Positions 43,849-53,290 are shown, numbered from the stretch's first letter. The stretch: 64,000 nucleotides of DNA from Candidatus Cloacimonadota bacterium (GCA_012728875.1 JAAYEF010000029.1:1-64000); one strand, 5' to 3'. Notes: a model not told the origin generated them from the sequence alone. A program made the numbers and translations.

Positions 43849-44673
43849 CTATTCCAAAACCGCACGCAGATCCTGTTCCAATTGCAGGGCGTTGTCGGTC
43901 TTGGAATCGCGATATTTGATGATCACGGGGCAATAGACCTGGAAGCTGGGATCATTCTTCATTTGGCGACTTCCGGGAACCATCACCGCACCATCGGGAA
44001 TGGTGAAGGCTCCGCCAGGTTCGGATTTCAGAAACTCACGATTAACGCTGTCGTAGACAGGGGTTGAGGCAGTAATGATGGTTCCGGAGGCGATCACTGC
44101 ACGTTTTTTCACCAAAATGCCTTCGTAAATCCCGGTGTTTCCGCCGATGAAGGCGTCATCTTCAATCACCACGGGTCTTGAACCGATGGGCTCCAAAACC
44201 CCGCCGATCATGGCTCCGGCGGAAAGATGCACGTTTTTGCCGATTTGGGCGCAGGAACCCACCAAGGCATGGGAATCCACCATTGAGCCGGAATCCACCC
44301 AGGCGCCTATATTGATGTAGGAAGGCGGCATGATTGTGACCCCGGGAGCGATGTAACAGCCACTGCGGGCGGAACTTCCGCCGGGAACGATGCGGAGTTT
44401 GTCATCCAAACTGAAGCTCTTTTCCGGCAGGGTGTCCTTGTCGATGAAAAGCTTGTTTTCACCCCAGGGCATTTCAGCCAAAACGCCCATCCGGAAACCA
44501 ACCAAAATGCCCATTTTGACCCATTGATTCACCTGCCAGCCGGATTCTGTAGGCTCGCAGGCTCGGATCAGACCTTGATTCAAGGCTTCGCGAAATTCAG
44601 CAAACAGATTCCGGTCTGCCTGGCTGTAGCTTTCAGGCTTGCTTTCGAACAGCATTGTGATTCTTGATTTCAT
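43849..44673 (-). CDS. dapD: 2,3,4,5-tetrahydropyridine-2,6-dicarboxylate N-succinyltransferase
   Basis: A 274-residue DapD, which succinylates tetrahydrodipicolinate in the lysine/meso-diaminopimelate pathway. The N-terminal helical domain is followed by left-handed beta-helix hexapeptide turns (YIAPGVTIMPPSYINIGAWVD and on) and the family segment GAMIGGVLEPIGSRPVVIEDD in outline. Length matches E. coli DapD (274). Its upstream neighbour is a PLP aminotransferase of the PatB type; this is not the usual DapC, though DapC activity cannot be excluded. It begins two bases after that gene's stop. Confidence 0.95.
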   Translation of the reverse strand: MKSRITMLFESKPESYSQADRNLFAEFREALNQGLIRACEPTESGWQVNQWVKMGILVGFRMGVLAEMPWGENKLFIDKDTLPEKSFSLDDKLRIVPGGSSARSGCYIAPGVTIMPPSYINIGAWVDSGSMVDSHALVGSCAQIGKNVHLSAGAMIGGVLEPIGSRPVVIEDDAFIGGNTGIYEGILVKKRAVIASGTIITASTPVYDSVNREFLKSEPGGAFTIPDGAVMVPGSRQMKNDPSFQVYCPVIIKYRDSKTDNALQLEQDLRAVLE

Positions 44674-44675
44674 GC

Positions 44676-45842
44676 TTAAAGCTCTCCCAAAGCGGTTTTC
44701 AGACGCTGGACAGCCTCTTCCAAAATGGAGCGCGGACAGGCAAAATTCAGCCTCTGGAAGCCAGACCCCTCAGGACCGAAATTGGTGCCGGGAACTGCTG
44801 CAATCCGGGCCTTATGCACCATAAATTCTCTGATCTCATTGTCATCCATACCCAAGGCGCTGAAATCCACCCAAGCCAAATAGGTGGCTTCGGGATGGAT
44901 TAACTTCAAGTCCGGCAGTTCGTTGGCAAAGGCGTCGATCAAGAAGCGGCGGTTGCCATCAAGATATTTCAGCACCGCATCCAGCCAATCCCGCCCTTCG
45001 CGGTAGGCGGCGGTGACCGCGGTGATGCCAAAGCTGTTGCCCATAAAAAGATGCAGGTTTCGCAGCGCCACCTGCAGTTTCAAGCGCAGATCAGGGTTTT
45101 TCACGATCGCAGCAGCGGTGGCAAGCCCCGCCAGGTTAAACGATTTCGCCGTGGAAAAACAGCAGATGGTGAAATCGGCAAAATCCTCCAAAGAGGCAAT
45201 GGAGATGGCTTTGGCGCCATCGTAAACCAAATCGGCATGGATCTCATCGCTGATGATCAAAACCCCGTGTTCGCGGCAAAGCGAGCCCATTTTACGCAGT
45301 TCTTCCTCGCTCCAAAGCCTTCCCACCGGGTTGTGCGGACTGCACAGCAGAAAAATCCTGCTCTGTTTCAGTTTGGCTTCAAAATCATCAAAATCTATCT
45401 CATAGCGACCGTCCACCAGTTTCAACTGATTGGTGAGCAGGGTTCTGTTCTGATCGCGCGCTGCTTTGAAAAAAGGTTCATAAACCGGGGTTTGGATCAG
45501 GATTCCGTCTCCGGGTTCGGAAAAAATGGAAACCGCAAGGCTCACCGCGGGCATCACGCCCGGGCTGTCCAAAATCCAGTCCGGTTCAGGCCTGTAGCCA
45601 TATTGAGCAGCAGCCCAATCCGCCACTGCATCATAGTATTCCGGCAGGCGGAAATTGTAGCCAAAAACAGGGTGGTCCAGGCGTTTTTGCATGGCTTGAA
45701 TGATTTGCGGCGCCACGGCAAACTCCATATCCGCCACCCAAAGCGGAAGCAGGTCTTCCCTGCCATAGATGCTTTTCATGGCGTCATGTTTGAAACAGCC
45801 GCTTCCCTTGCGGCTGATGATGCTGTCAAAATCGTAGGTCAT
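44676..45842 (-). CDS. patB: PatB/MalY-type PLP-dependent C-S lyase or aminotransferase
   Basis: A 388-residue fold-type-I PLP enzyme. MalY/PatB features include the N-terminal DSIISRKGSGCFKHD, PLWVADMEF, SPGVMPAVSLAV, the CSPHNPVGRLW loop and the Schiff-base lysine in FSTAKSFNLAGL. Members cleave cystathionine or cysteine to thiol, pyruvate and ammonia, or act as aminotransferases. Placement immediately before dapD raises the possibility of an aminotransferase role in the lysine pathway. It overlaps the PH-like membrane protein gene as ATGA. Confidence 0.9.
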   Translation of the reverse strand: MTYDFDSIISRKGSGCFKHDAMKSIYGREDLLPLWVADMEFAVAPQIIQAMQKRLDHPVFGYNFRLPEYYDAVADWAAAQYGYRPEPDWILDSPGVMPAVSLAVSIFSEPGDGILIQTPVYEPFFKAARDQNRTLLTNQLKLVDGRYEIDFDDFEAKLKQSRIFLLCSPHNPVGRLWSEEELRKMGSLCREHGVLIISDEIHADLVYDGAKAISIASLEDFADFTICCFSTAKSFNLAGLATAAAIVKNPDLRLKLQVALRNLHLFMGNSFGITAVTAAYREGRDWLDAVLKYLDGNRRFLIDAFANELPDLKLIHPEATYLAWVDFSALGMDDNEIREFMVHKARIAAVPGTNFGPEGSGFQRLNFACPRSILEEAVQRLKTALGEL

Positions 45843-46378
45843 TGTGGGGCTTCTTCCTGTGCTTCTTTTGAACGTTTGATGACGCCCATCATTTTCTCAA
45901 GTTCGGGGTCAAGCTGAGCCTGGGGCGCCAAACTGTAGATATTGTACATGATCTCAATCATTTTGGGAAAGGAGGCGGGATTTTTCAGAATCCTGGTTTT
46001 CCCGCGCTGGTCCGTGTAAGTTAAAAACATGTAATAGGTTACCACCTTGCGCAGTTCCATCCTGGTGATGCTTTCATATTCCACAGCGCGCGAGGGCATA
46101 AGCAAATAGCGGAACCAAATGCATTCCGGGGTGAAAACCACGGAATTCAGCGAACTGAAATGGCGCAGAAGCGCGTCCAGCGAGATAAAAATGGCGAGGA
46201 TGGGCAGAATTCTCATCAGAAAATGGGAATCCACTGAGACTCTGGTGAAAAGAAACCAGATGAAATATGCAGTGATCAAGAGATGGGCGGCGATGCCCAA
46301 AACCCTGCTGATCACAGGAACCCTGTAACGCACAGGCATTCTGCCTTGAACGGATTCGATATTCAGTTTACGCGACAC
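45839..46378 (-). CDS. Membrane protein with PH-like cytoplasmic domain
   Basis: A 179-residue protein with two hydrophobic helices (IAAHLLITAYFIWFLF and MRILPILAIFISLDALL) and a beta-strand-rich domain (VVFTPECIWFRYLL, ITRMELRKVVTYYMFLTY) resembling bacterial PH-like domains, then an acidic tail. It recalls the protein at 13727-14164 in layout. I choose GTG at 46378 because GGAGGG lies seven bases before it; the ORF-track start is a TTG. It overlaps the PHP gene by 16 bases. The function is unknown. Confidence 0.72.
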   Translation of the reverse strand: MSRKLNIESVQGRMPVRYRVPVISRVLGIAAHLLITAYFIWFLFTRVSVDSHFLMRILPILAIFISLDALLRHFSSLNSVVFTPECIWFRYLLMPSRAVEYESITRMELRKVVTYYMFLTYTDQRGKTRILKNPASFPKMIEIMYNIYSLAPQAQLDPELEKMMGVIKRSKEAQEEAPQ

Positions 46379-47220
46379 TGATATTCCCTCCAAAGCTGGT
46401 TCACGCTTTCCAAAATCACCTCGTTGGCAGGAACGGCGTCGAACACATTGTGGCGGTCTTGGTCGCCATGAAAGTCGCTGCCGGCGGTCATGTAAAGCCC
46501 ATTGTTCTGGCAGATTTCAATGAATTCCTTCACCTGATATTGATAGTGGTCGGGATGCCAAACCTCCAAGCCATCGATTCCCATTTCCACAAACTCATGG
46601 ATATAGGAGCCGCTTTCCAGCTTGCCGGGATGGGCAATCAGGGCAAACCCGTTCGCCTGATGGATGGCGTCAATCGCTTCCGGCACAGAGAATTCCGGCT
46701 TGGGGGAATAGGCGGGGCCGTCGTTGCCGATAAATTTGTCGAAGGCTTCATTTTTTGAGGAAACATAGCCCTTGGCAAGCAGCACCTGCGCGATGTGGGG
46801 ACGCACAATCAACTCCCGGCTTCCGGAAACGGCTGCCACCTCGTCCAAGCTCAAATCCATGCCCAGATCAACCAACTTTTCGATCATCCTGGCGGCACGG
46901 TCACGCCTGCCAACCAGATACATTTCAATCATTTCCGCCAGTTTTGCGGACTCAAAATTCACGCCGAAGCCCAGGATGTGGACATCCGAGCCCTCGTGGG
47001 TGGAACTGAGTTCCAAGCCCGGCAGGATCTTCAGATTGCCAAGCTCTTTGGGCAGAAGCTGATAGGCGTCTCCAGTGTCGTGGTCTGTGATGGAAATCAT
47101 GTCCAGGTTTCTTTCCCTGGCGCGTTCTACAACTTGGGACGGACTCAAAAATCCGTCGGAAACATTGCTGTGCAGATGCAAATTAATGCGTCTGATGGGA
47201 TCTATTTTTTTGACTATCAT
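46363..47220 (-). CDS. PHP-domain phosphoesterase, 3',5'-nucleoside bisphosphate phosphatase-like (YciV/RNase AM type)
   Basis: A 285-residue PHP-family enzyme. The motif order is INLHLHSNVSDG, ITDHDTG, PGLELSS, a central inserted helical domain (RPHIAQVLLAKGY) and GSDFHGD. This layout fits the YciV/RNase AM group, which removes phosphate from pAp-type nucleotides and trims RNA 5' ends. The product differs from the HisK-like PHP protein at 808-1569. It is the first gene of the minus-strand run 47220-42238 and is divergent from the methyltransferase gene at 47320. Confidence 0.9.
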   Translation of the reverse strand: MIVKKIDPIRRINLHLHSNVSDGFLSPSQVVERARERNLDMISITDHDTGDAYQLLPKELGNLKILPGLELSSTHEGSDVHILGFGVNFESAKLAEMIEMYLVGRRDRAARMIEKLVDLGMDLSLDEVAAVSGSRELIVRPHIAQVLLAKGYVSSKNEAFDKFIGNDGPAYSPKPEFSVPEAIDAIHQANGFALIAHPGKLESGSYIHEFVEMGIDGLEVWHPDHYQYQVKEFIEICQNNGLYMTAGSDFHGDQDRHNVFDAVPANEVILESVNQLWREYQCRVN

Positions 47221-47319
47221 AATCTATTTTCTATTGACGTATTTCTGGCCGCCTTAAAATCGTCAATGATTTTCTTTAACAGGCTCCCCATCGGGAGAAA
47301 TCGCCGCCAAGGAGACATG

Positions 47320-48123
47320 ATGCGCTACGACCCCATCAAAGACCTCGCCGCCCGCCTGATCAGCTTTCATCCGGCTTTCAGGGAGCTTTTCTTTCGTGGG
47401 CTGGATTTGCTGCTTTTGCGTCAACGCTATGTGAAGCGTGAGATCAACGCTCTGTTCCCGATTGGGACGCAGTTTCAGCACTACGACGCCGGCGCCGGTT
47501 TCTGCCAATATTCCTGGTACAGCCTGAAGCGCTGGCCTCGCTCGAAAGTGTTTGCCACCGATCTGAAGCGGGACTATCTGGCGGATTTTTCTGAATATGC
47601 CAGCCAGAAATTCCCGGGGCGTTTCTTTTGGAAAAGTGCCGACCTTCAGGTGTTCAAACCCCAAAGGCGCTATGACCTGGTGACCGCCATCGACATCCTG
47701 GAACACATCCCGGATGATAGAGCGGTTTTGGCAAATTTCCACGCTGCTTTGAAGGAGGGCGGAACACTTTTGATATCAGTGCCTTCCGACACGGATAAGG
47801 CGGCAAGATTCACCTCCGAACACGTCCGTCCCGGCTATTCAAAACAGGATCTGGAGCAAAAGCTGATTGAAAGCGGCTTTGAGGTGGAAAAACTGATCCA
47901 TAGTTACGGCACCTGGGGCAGTCTGTCCTGGCGACTGTTGATGAAATATCCGCTGTCGCTACTCAACAGAAGCAAGGCATTCATCGTGTTTTTGCCTTTG
48001 TGGTATCTATTGGTCTTCCCCATCGCGGAACTCTTGATGCGCAGGGATTTGAGCCTTGAAAACAGCTCTGGAACAGGTCTGATCGTAGTTGCCCGCAAAC
48101 CTTCCGGCAAGCCTCTTCCTTGA
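47320..48123 (+). CDS. Class I SAM-dependent methyltransferase with C-terminal membrane helix
   Basis: A 267-residue protein whose SAM loop reads YDAGAGFCQYSWY, a variant of the usual glycine-rich loop, followed by KVFATDLKRDYL, LVTAIDILEHIPDD and LKEGGTLLISVP. A hydrophobic helix near residue 225 (IVFLPLWYLLVFPIAELL) suggests membrane association, so the substrate may be a lipid or quinone. The true start is the second of two tandem ATGs, five bases after GGAG; the ORF-track start at 46795 is antisense to the PHP gene. It is a single-gene unit, divergent from the PHP gene with about 100 bases between. Confidence 0.84.
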   Translation: MRYDPIKDLAARLISFHPAFRELFFRGLDLLLLRQRYVKREINALFPIGTQFQHYDAGAGFCQYSWYSLKRWPRSKVFATDLKRDYLADFSEYASQKFPGRFFWKSADLQVFKPQRRYDLVTAIDILEHIPDDRAVLANFHAALKEGGTLLISVPSDTDKAARFTSEHVRPGYSKQDLEQKLIESGFEVEKLIHSYGTWGSLSWRLLMKYPLSLLNRSKAFIVFLPLWYLLVFPIAELLMRRDLSLENSSGTGLIVVARKPSGKPLP

Positions 48124-48288
48124 GCCCTGCCCGTCAGCCTCCCATATCGCACTCTTTAGCCTCCCGCCCAAGATCGAGTTTTTGACGGGGATCGCAGCAC
48201 AAAGAGATTGGCTCGGCTCAAGGGTGAATCAATTATCAAGCCGTTTTCCAAAAAAGAATAGGGAAAAAAGCCGAAAAGTTTGAAAATG

Positions 48289-48316
48289 AAAAACGGCCCG
48301 GAGACGTTCCAGGCCG
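48289..48316 (-). terminator. Rho-independent terminator of sppA
   Basis: Minus strand: an imperfect 9-bp stem (CGGCCTGGA with TCCGGGCCG, U-G pair) followed by TTTTT, 21 bases after the stop. Confidence 0.72.
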
Positions 48317-48337
48317 CTTCATTTCGAATTATTCTGA

Positions 48338-50794
48338 TTAGAATTTCAGGTTTTTCATATTGAGGGGGCTGAGCATCAGGGTGCTTTCATTGCCAAAGTC
48401 GCGCCACATTTCGTATGCGCGGATATAGTCGTCCAGAATTTCCTCGAGGGCATCGTCGCGCAGACTGGCTCCCAGCGGGTTTGCGTTCATGGTCACCTGC
48501 ATTCCCTTTTTGGAAGTGGTGGCATCCACAAGCTTGATTTCACCTTTGATGCGGGCAATTCTGCGCATCGCTTCAACCGCGGTATCCAAGCCGCCAAGCT
48601 CGTCGATCAAGCCGTTTTCAAGCGCCTGCTGTCCGGTCCAGACTCGTCCCTGCGCAATTTCATGGATTTGATCGTAACTCAGGTTATCACGGCCTTTGTC
48701 CACTTTGCCAACAAATTCCTCGTAAGCAGCTTCGATGTAGTTTTCCATGCGCAAAACTTCGGTTTCGCTCCAGGGGCGATGTGTGGCCCCAAAGTCGGAA
48801 TTGGCGCCCTTTTTCACGGTGCTCCAGTTCACGCCCAGCTTTTCATAAAGGCGCGGGAAAGTGAACATCAGCCCCACCACTCCGATGGAGCCGGTGAGCG
48901 TGGCAGGATCCGCCACAATGTGGTCGGCACCGCAGGAAATGTAGTATCCGCCGGAAGCCGCCGCTCCAGCCATGGAGACCACCACGGGCTTGAAATTCTC
49001 TTTTTGAGCCAGTTCAAGCTCGCGCAGGATGATGTCGGAAGCCTGGGCAGAACCGCCGCCGCTGTCAACCCTCAGGATTATTCCTTTGTAGAGCGGGTTT
49101 TTGCGGGCTTCACGGATCAGTTTCACCGTGTTCTCATGAGCGATTTTTTTGCCGGGGTCGCCTTTTCCCATCACGATGTCGCCCTGGGCATAAATCACTG
49201 CCACCATGCTTTCGCGCGGTTTGTGCCAGGTGTAGTCCACATAGTTGGGAATCTTTTTGAGGCTTTTGCCAAAACCGAAATCCGCTTTCAGGGTCTTGTC
49301 GAGTTCATCTTCATAGATGATTTTGTCGATCAATCCTGCATCCAGCGCATCGGTGGACAAAAAGTAGGGTCCCGCATCCACGAGCTTGGTAAAAGAGGAT
49401 TTCAGCTTTTCACCGCGTCCGGCTTCCACTCCGTCCACCATTTGACCGAAAATGCTGTCCAAGAGAGTATCGTAGGATTCGCGCTCGGCTTCGGTCATCT
49501 CGGTTTCGGAGAACATGTTGCCGGCATTTTTATATTTGTGGCTGCGGAAATTCAGCACGTCCACACCCACTTTGTCCAAAAGTTCGGCAAAATAGGGGCT
49601 GTTGATTGCCATACCGCGCAGATCAACCATTCCCAGGGGGTTGAGATAGATGGCGTCTGCCACGGAGGCGGCAAACATATAGCTGCCGTTGCTGATGTTG
49701 TTGTAGTAGAAACTCACCTTTTTGCCGCTGGCTTTGAAGTCCTGAATCGCTTCGGTGAATTCCTGCAAAAGGGCAAAAGAGCTGCTAAAGCTGGGGTTTT
49801 TGAACACGATGCCCTGTACGCTGGAGTCGTTTTTCGCCTTTTTCACATCCTGGATCAGGGTTTCGATGCTTTTGGTCTTGGAATCCATGATCCTGATGTT
49901 GCCCAGGGAATACTTCGGCGCCACATAGGTTTTCACGTCGCCATCCAGCTTCATTGAATACCATTTCTCTTTTTGCATGCCCAAAAATGGACGGAACATG
50001 TTGTCGGACAGATAGATATAGGGAGCCAAGCTACCCTTGCTGCCCTTTTGGAAGTTCGAGAGCGTTCCCAGTTCGGTTTTGTTCAGGCTGAGGCTGAAAT
50101 TGAGCATGGCGGTTTTTTTGTCAAAATTGTAGCCGCCGCCGATGTTCAAGCCATCCAGCAGTCTGGTTTGCACGCCCAGGGCCAAGTCGTTCACCTTGTA
50201 GGAGCCGCCGTCCTTGTCATAATCCAGATCTGCGCTGAGCTCCAGGCGCTGTTCCCATCCGGGATTCACAAACGCCAGCGGACGCAGGGAAAGCCCACCA
50301 TGGTAGGCGGGGGATTCGTTGTCAACGTTGTCGAGTCTGAAAGCCAGCGAAGTGGATTTGTGGGGCCTCCAGGTGAGCGCACTGCGCCAGTCAGCTTCGC
50401 CGATTTGGCTGTTTTTCCATCTCAGCGAGGTTCCGATGTAAAGATTTCGCCAGATGGGGCTTCCCATCGCCAAAGTGTGGTGTGACTGGGAATTATCAAG
50501 TTCGTCCACACCGTGTTCAAACACATAACTCAAGTTTTTCATATTGGCAAACAGCCAATAGTGATCCTGAATTTTCATGCTTTCCGCGCCCTGTGCCCAG
50601 CCAAAACCGCTGGAATTCTCGGTTCCCAAAAGGGATGGGTTCACAAGTGGCGTAAAAAGGTTTTCTGTGCTCGCACTGGGCCAGTCCAAGGCTCCCAGAT
50701 CCAAGTCTTGGTGGGTCCGGGGATTGCTCTGTTGGGCAAAAGCCAGCGCCGGAATGATGATCAGGAGCAGCAGGCTCCACATTCCTTTTTTCAT
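48338..50794 (-). CDS. sppA: Signal peptide peptidase SppA with N-terminal beta-barrel-like extension
   Basis: An 818-residue protein in three parts. Residues 1-22 are a signal peptide. Residues 25-270 form a beta-rich region with alternating aromatic strands and turn-like loops that resembles an outer-membrane porin or PorV-like barrel. From about 310 come the tandem ClpP-fold modules of the 67-kDa-type SppA, with a catalytic lysine in RSHKYKNAGNMF and the serine in MAGAAASGGYYIS. SppA normally sits in the inner membrane and degrades cleaved signal peptides; here the extension may place the protease at the outer membrane. The ATG at 50794 has GGAGG eight bases upstream. The ORF-track start 28 codons earlier lacks both features. 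Confidence 0.88.
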   Translation of the reverse strand: MKKGMWSLLLLIIIPALAFAQQSNPRTHQDLDLGALDWPSASTENLFTPLVNPSLLGTENSSGFGWAQGAESMKIQDHYWLFANMKNLSYVFEHGVDELDNSQSHHTLAMGSPIWRNLYIGTSLRWKNSQIGEADWRSALTWRPHKSTSLAFRLDNVDNESPAYHGGLSLRPLAFVNPGWEQRLELSADLDYDKDGGSYKVNDLALGVQTRLLDGLNIGGGYNFDKKTAMLNFSLSLNKTELGTLSNFQKGSKGSLAPYIYLSDNMFRPFLGMQKEKWYSMKLDGDVKTYVAPKYSLGNIRIMDSKTKSIETLIQDVKKAKNDSSVQGIVFKNPSFSSSFALLQEFTEAIQDFKASGKKVSFYYNNISNGSYMFAASVADAIYLNPLGMVDLRGMAINSPYFAELLDKVGVDVLNFRSHKYKNAGNMFSETEMTEAERESYDTLLDSIFGQMVDGVEAGRGEKLKSSFTKLVDAGPYFLSTDALDAGLIDKIIYEDELDKTLKADFGFGKSLKKIPNYVDYTWHKPRESMVAVIYAQGDIVMGKGDPGKKIAHENTVKLIREARKNPLYKGIILRVDSGGGSAQASDIILRELELAQKENFKPVVVSMAGAAASGGYYISCGADHIVADPATLTGSIGVVGLMFTFPRLYEKLGVNWSTVKKGANSDFGATHRPWSETEVLRMENYIEAAYEEFVGKVDKGRDNLSYDQIHEIAQGRVWTGQQALENGLIDELGGLDTAVEAMRRIARIKGEIKLVDATTSKKGMQVTMNANPLGASLRDDALEEILDDYIRAYEMWRDFGNESTLMLSPLNMKNLKF

Positions 50795-50907
50795 TAAAAC
50801 CTCCAGGTTTTGATATCTATTTTTGGATAATTTAGTCAAAGCAGACTGATATGAGTAATGAAACTTTTCTTTTTTCATGGCTCATTTGTTGTCAATCAAA
50901 AAAATCA

Positions 50908-51756
50908 TTATTGCAATTCCCGGCGCTTGTAAAGAACTGCACCCAAGATTCCAAGAACTGCGCTCAGCCCGATTTTCAAGGCACTGGTGGTGGAAAAAAT
51001 ATCCCGCCAATTCGCCCGAACGAGACTTGCAAGGCTGGAACTTGTGTATTTACCCGTGAGGAGAAAACTGCTCACATTCAGGTCCACCATCATCGACAAG
51101 CCCTCCATCAAAGAAGGTATCTGCCAGCCAACCATGTAGTTAATGGTTTGCCGCACGATTTCAATCCCCAGCAGGCAGAGGAAACCCAGCAGGATGGATT
51201 TGCGCTTGAAGAGTCCGGAAAAAAACCACGCCAGGGAGCTTAGAAACAGGATGCTCAGCGAGGCGGAAATGAAGGATTGAAGCCAGCCGGTCATCCCCAA
51301 GGCAAAGGATGGGATTGAATAAAGCCCTGACCAAAGGCTGAGAACCAGAGCGTGCACAAGCGAAACCACACCAAACAGTAGGATGGGACCAAAATTGGAG
51401 AACAGATATTTCACACCCACGATCTTCAGAAAAGAAGCGGGTTGGGAGAAATGGAAGATCTGGCAACGTTGCTTGTGGTCGCTGTTGAGCATGGATTCCG
51501 CCAAAACGATCCCGGACATCGCATGCAAGAATGCCAAAGCGATGGTCACAGACATCGTTACCCAATAGGGCGCCTGCAATCCGATCCCCTGCAAAACAAG
51601 CATGGGATGCGGAGCCGGGTCACTGCGCTTGATGAGGACGATCAAATATGACACAAGCACCGTAACATAGATCAGGATTACAAATAGCAGCGGCGCCATA
51701 AGAGATTTCCAATGGGTTTGCCATTCTTTTTTCAGCAGAGCTTTACACTGTTTCAT
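50908..51756 (-). CDS. ABC-2 type transporter permease
   Basis: A 282-residue membrane protein with about six transmembrane helices (for example FVILIYVTVLVSYLIVLI and LSSLAWFFSGLF) in the ABC-2 layout. The hallmark of a cytoplasmic N-terminus followed by a first helix and large loop is seen. It pairs with the upstream ATPase to form an exporter, likely of a lipid-linked molecule, peptide or antibiotic; the YtrA-type regulator upstream suggests a response to cell-envelope stress. I start at the ATG at 51756, with GGAGG at good spacing; it overlaps the ATPase gene by 14 bases. Confidence 0.85.
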   Translation of the reverse strand: MKQCKALLKKEWQTHWKSLMAPLLFVILIYVTVLVSYLIVLIKRSDPAPHPMLVLQGIGLQAPYWVTMSVTIALAFLHAMSGIVLAESMLNSDHKQRCQIFHFSQPASFLKIVGVKYLFSNFGPILLFGVVSLVHALVLSLWSGLYSIPSFALGMTGWLQSFISASLSILFLSSLAWFFSGLFKRKSILLGFLCLLGIEIVRQTINYMVGWQIPSLMEGLSMMVDLNVSSFLLTGKYTSSSLASLVRANWRDIFSTTSALKIGLSAVLGILGAVLYKRRELQ

Positions 51757-52600
51757 TTGAACCTCCCACTTCGGAAAGAAAGATGTCTGCCAGATCCGGT
51801 CTGTCATATTCGGCGCCTTCAATATTCACGCCTGAATCCAAAATGACACTGCTGCTGCCCAGGGCTCGAGAAATCACGCGTGGATTGAATGCCAGAAGTT
51901 CCTGCTCGCGTTCGCGCGGCAGGCTTACAATCCGCCGGCTGTTTTTGAGGGTTTCCAAGTCTTCATGCAAAACCACCCTGCCCTGATCCAAAAAGATAAC
52001 TTCCTGCAAAAGACCTTCCACCTCCTCGGCTTGGTGGGTCGAGATCAGGATGGTCTTTGTTTCGTCGAAAAATTCGCCCAAAATGGTGTTGAAAAATTCC
52101 TTTCTGAAGGCGATGTCCAAGCCCAAAGTGGGTTCATCCAAAAGCAGATATTTCACATCCAGGGAAAGCGTGATCAAAAGATAGAGCTTGGTTTTCATGC
52201 CCTTTGAGAGCTTCCCCACCTTCTGTTTGTGAGGCAGATTGCTGATGGAAAAAAGCTTCTGAGCGCGGTCTTCGTTCCAGTTGGGATTCATGCCGCGCAC
52301 ATAGTCCAGGCTCTGTTTCACGGTGAGGCGGTCGTCCAAACCGCTGACGTCTGGAATGAACGCCACATCCTTGAACACGCGATGATCCAGATGCTTCACT
52401 TCCATCCCACCCAGGTTCACGCTGCCTTCATGCTTCAAAAGCCCAAGCATGCAGCGCAGCAGGGTGGATTTTCCGGCACCGTTTTTGCCCAAAAGGCCGA
52501 TCATCTTGCCGCGTCCAAGGCTGAGATTCACGTTGTCCAGCGCCTTGAGCTTGCCGTAGTGTTTGCTGAGATTTTCCACGCGATAAACGTATTCACTCAT
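51743..52600 (-). CDS. ABC transporter ATP-binding protein
   Basis: A 285-residue ABC ATPase. Walker A is LLGKNGAGKSTLL, the Q-loop is around FIPDVSG, the signature is reduced to VGKLSKGMKTKL (a common variant in this drug/bacitracin group), Walker B is YLLLDEPTLGLD and the H-loop is STHQAEE. A C-terminal regulatory tail follows. The ATG at 52600 is favoured over the one four codons upstream because GGAG lies six bases before it. It lies between the GntR regulator and the permease with overlaps on both sides. Confidence 0.92.
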   Translation of the reverse strand: MSEYVYRVENLSKHYGKLKALDNVNLSLGRGKMIGLLGKNGAGKSTLLRCMLGLLKHEGSVNLGGMEVKHLDHRVFKDVAFIPDVSGLDDRLTVKQSLDYVRGMNPNWNEDRAQKLFSISNLPHKQKVGKLSKGMKTKLYLLITLSLDVKYLLLDEPTLGLDIAFRKEFFNTILGEFFDETKTILISTHQAEEVEGLLQEVIFLDQGRVVLHEDLETLKNSRRIVSLPREREQELLAFNPRVISRALGSSSVILDSGVNIEGAEYDRPDLADIFLSEVGGSNETV

Positions 52601-52967
52601 CTTTTTCTCCATATATTTCTTTAATCATTTTCAAAACATCCTCAAAGGGGACTTGGAGCTGTTGTGCCCGCTGCAAAGCAGGCTCCAACTCTTCCTCAAT
52701 AAAAGCGCCGGATCGATTCTTGATGATGAGATCGCGGGCGCCCGGGCTCACAAAGATCCCCACTCCGCGGCGTTTATACAAAACACCTTCATCCACCAGG
52801 CTGCCCAGCGCATTGCCAACCGTCAAAGGGTTGAGCTCATACTGGCGTGCCAATTCACGGATTGAAGGTATCGCGGCTTCCTCGGGGATCCGTTCTTCCA
52901 ATATCTGCTCTTCGATGTGTTTGCGAAGCTGCAGATAAAGCGGCGATTCGTTGTTGAATAGTTTCAT
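52593..52967 (-). CDS. YtrA-type GntR-family regulator
   Basis: A 124-residue regulator of the short YtrA subfamily. It has a winged helix-turn-helix (YLQLRKHIEEQILEERI, AIPSIRELARQYELNPLTVGNAL in outline, VLYKRRGVGIFVS) and only a brief helical C-terminal dimerisation part, without an effector domain. Such proteins repress their own operons, which typically encode ABC exporters, until envelope stress occurs. Start: the ORF-track GTG is two codons before an ATG with AAGG five bases before it; I take the ATG. The operon promoter probably lies at 53018-53046. Confidence 0.9.
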   Translation of the reverse strand: MKLFNNESPLYLQLRKHIEEQILEERIPEEAAIPSIRELARQYELNPLTVGNALGSLVDEGVLYKRRGVGIFVSPGARDLIIKNRSGAFIEEELEPALQRAQQLQVPFEDVLKMIKEIYGEKDE

Positions 52968-53040
52968 AAGCACCTTTGTGATATTCAGTTATCTTAAGCT
53001 GTCTCAGTGTCATGGTCATCTAATACACCAACACGTTTTC

Positions 53041-53046
53041 TGTCAA
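53041..53046 (-). promoter_or_regulatory. Candidate -35 element of the GntR-ABC operon
   Basis: cTTGACA on the minus strand, 74 bases before the GntR ATG. Possible -10 sequences are TATTAG (spacing 15) or TTAGAT (spacing 17), neither ideal. Confidence 0.5.
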
Positions 53047-53262
53047 GCGATTTTTTGGGATATTTGGGATTTATCAGGGCATAAATTTATGTATCTCACA
53101 TTGTCACAGTGAGTTATGTATATGTAGAAATATCTGAAAGGGTTTCCAAAGTTTCATTCTGTGAAGCCGAATGATGTATTTAGAAAAGAGCAAGTATTGG
53201 AAAACTGGCTGCTCAAAAAAGCCAAGCACGATAAACTGGTCCCCACAAAAACGGAATTTATC

Positions 53263-53290
53263 TTGACAGATAGAGCCGAATAAATAGAAT
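53263..53290 (+). promoter_or_regulatory. Sigma-70-type promoter of the GNAT gene
   Basis: cTTGACA (53263-53268), a 16-base spacer, then TAGAAT (53285-53290), about 106 bases before the ATG. Confidence 0.65.
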
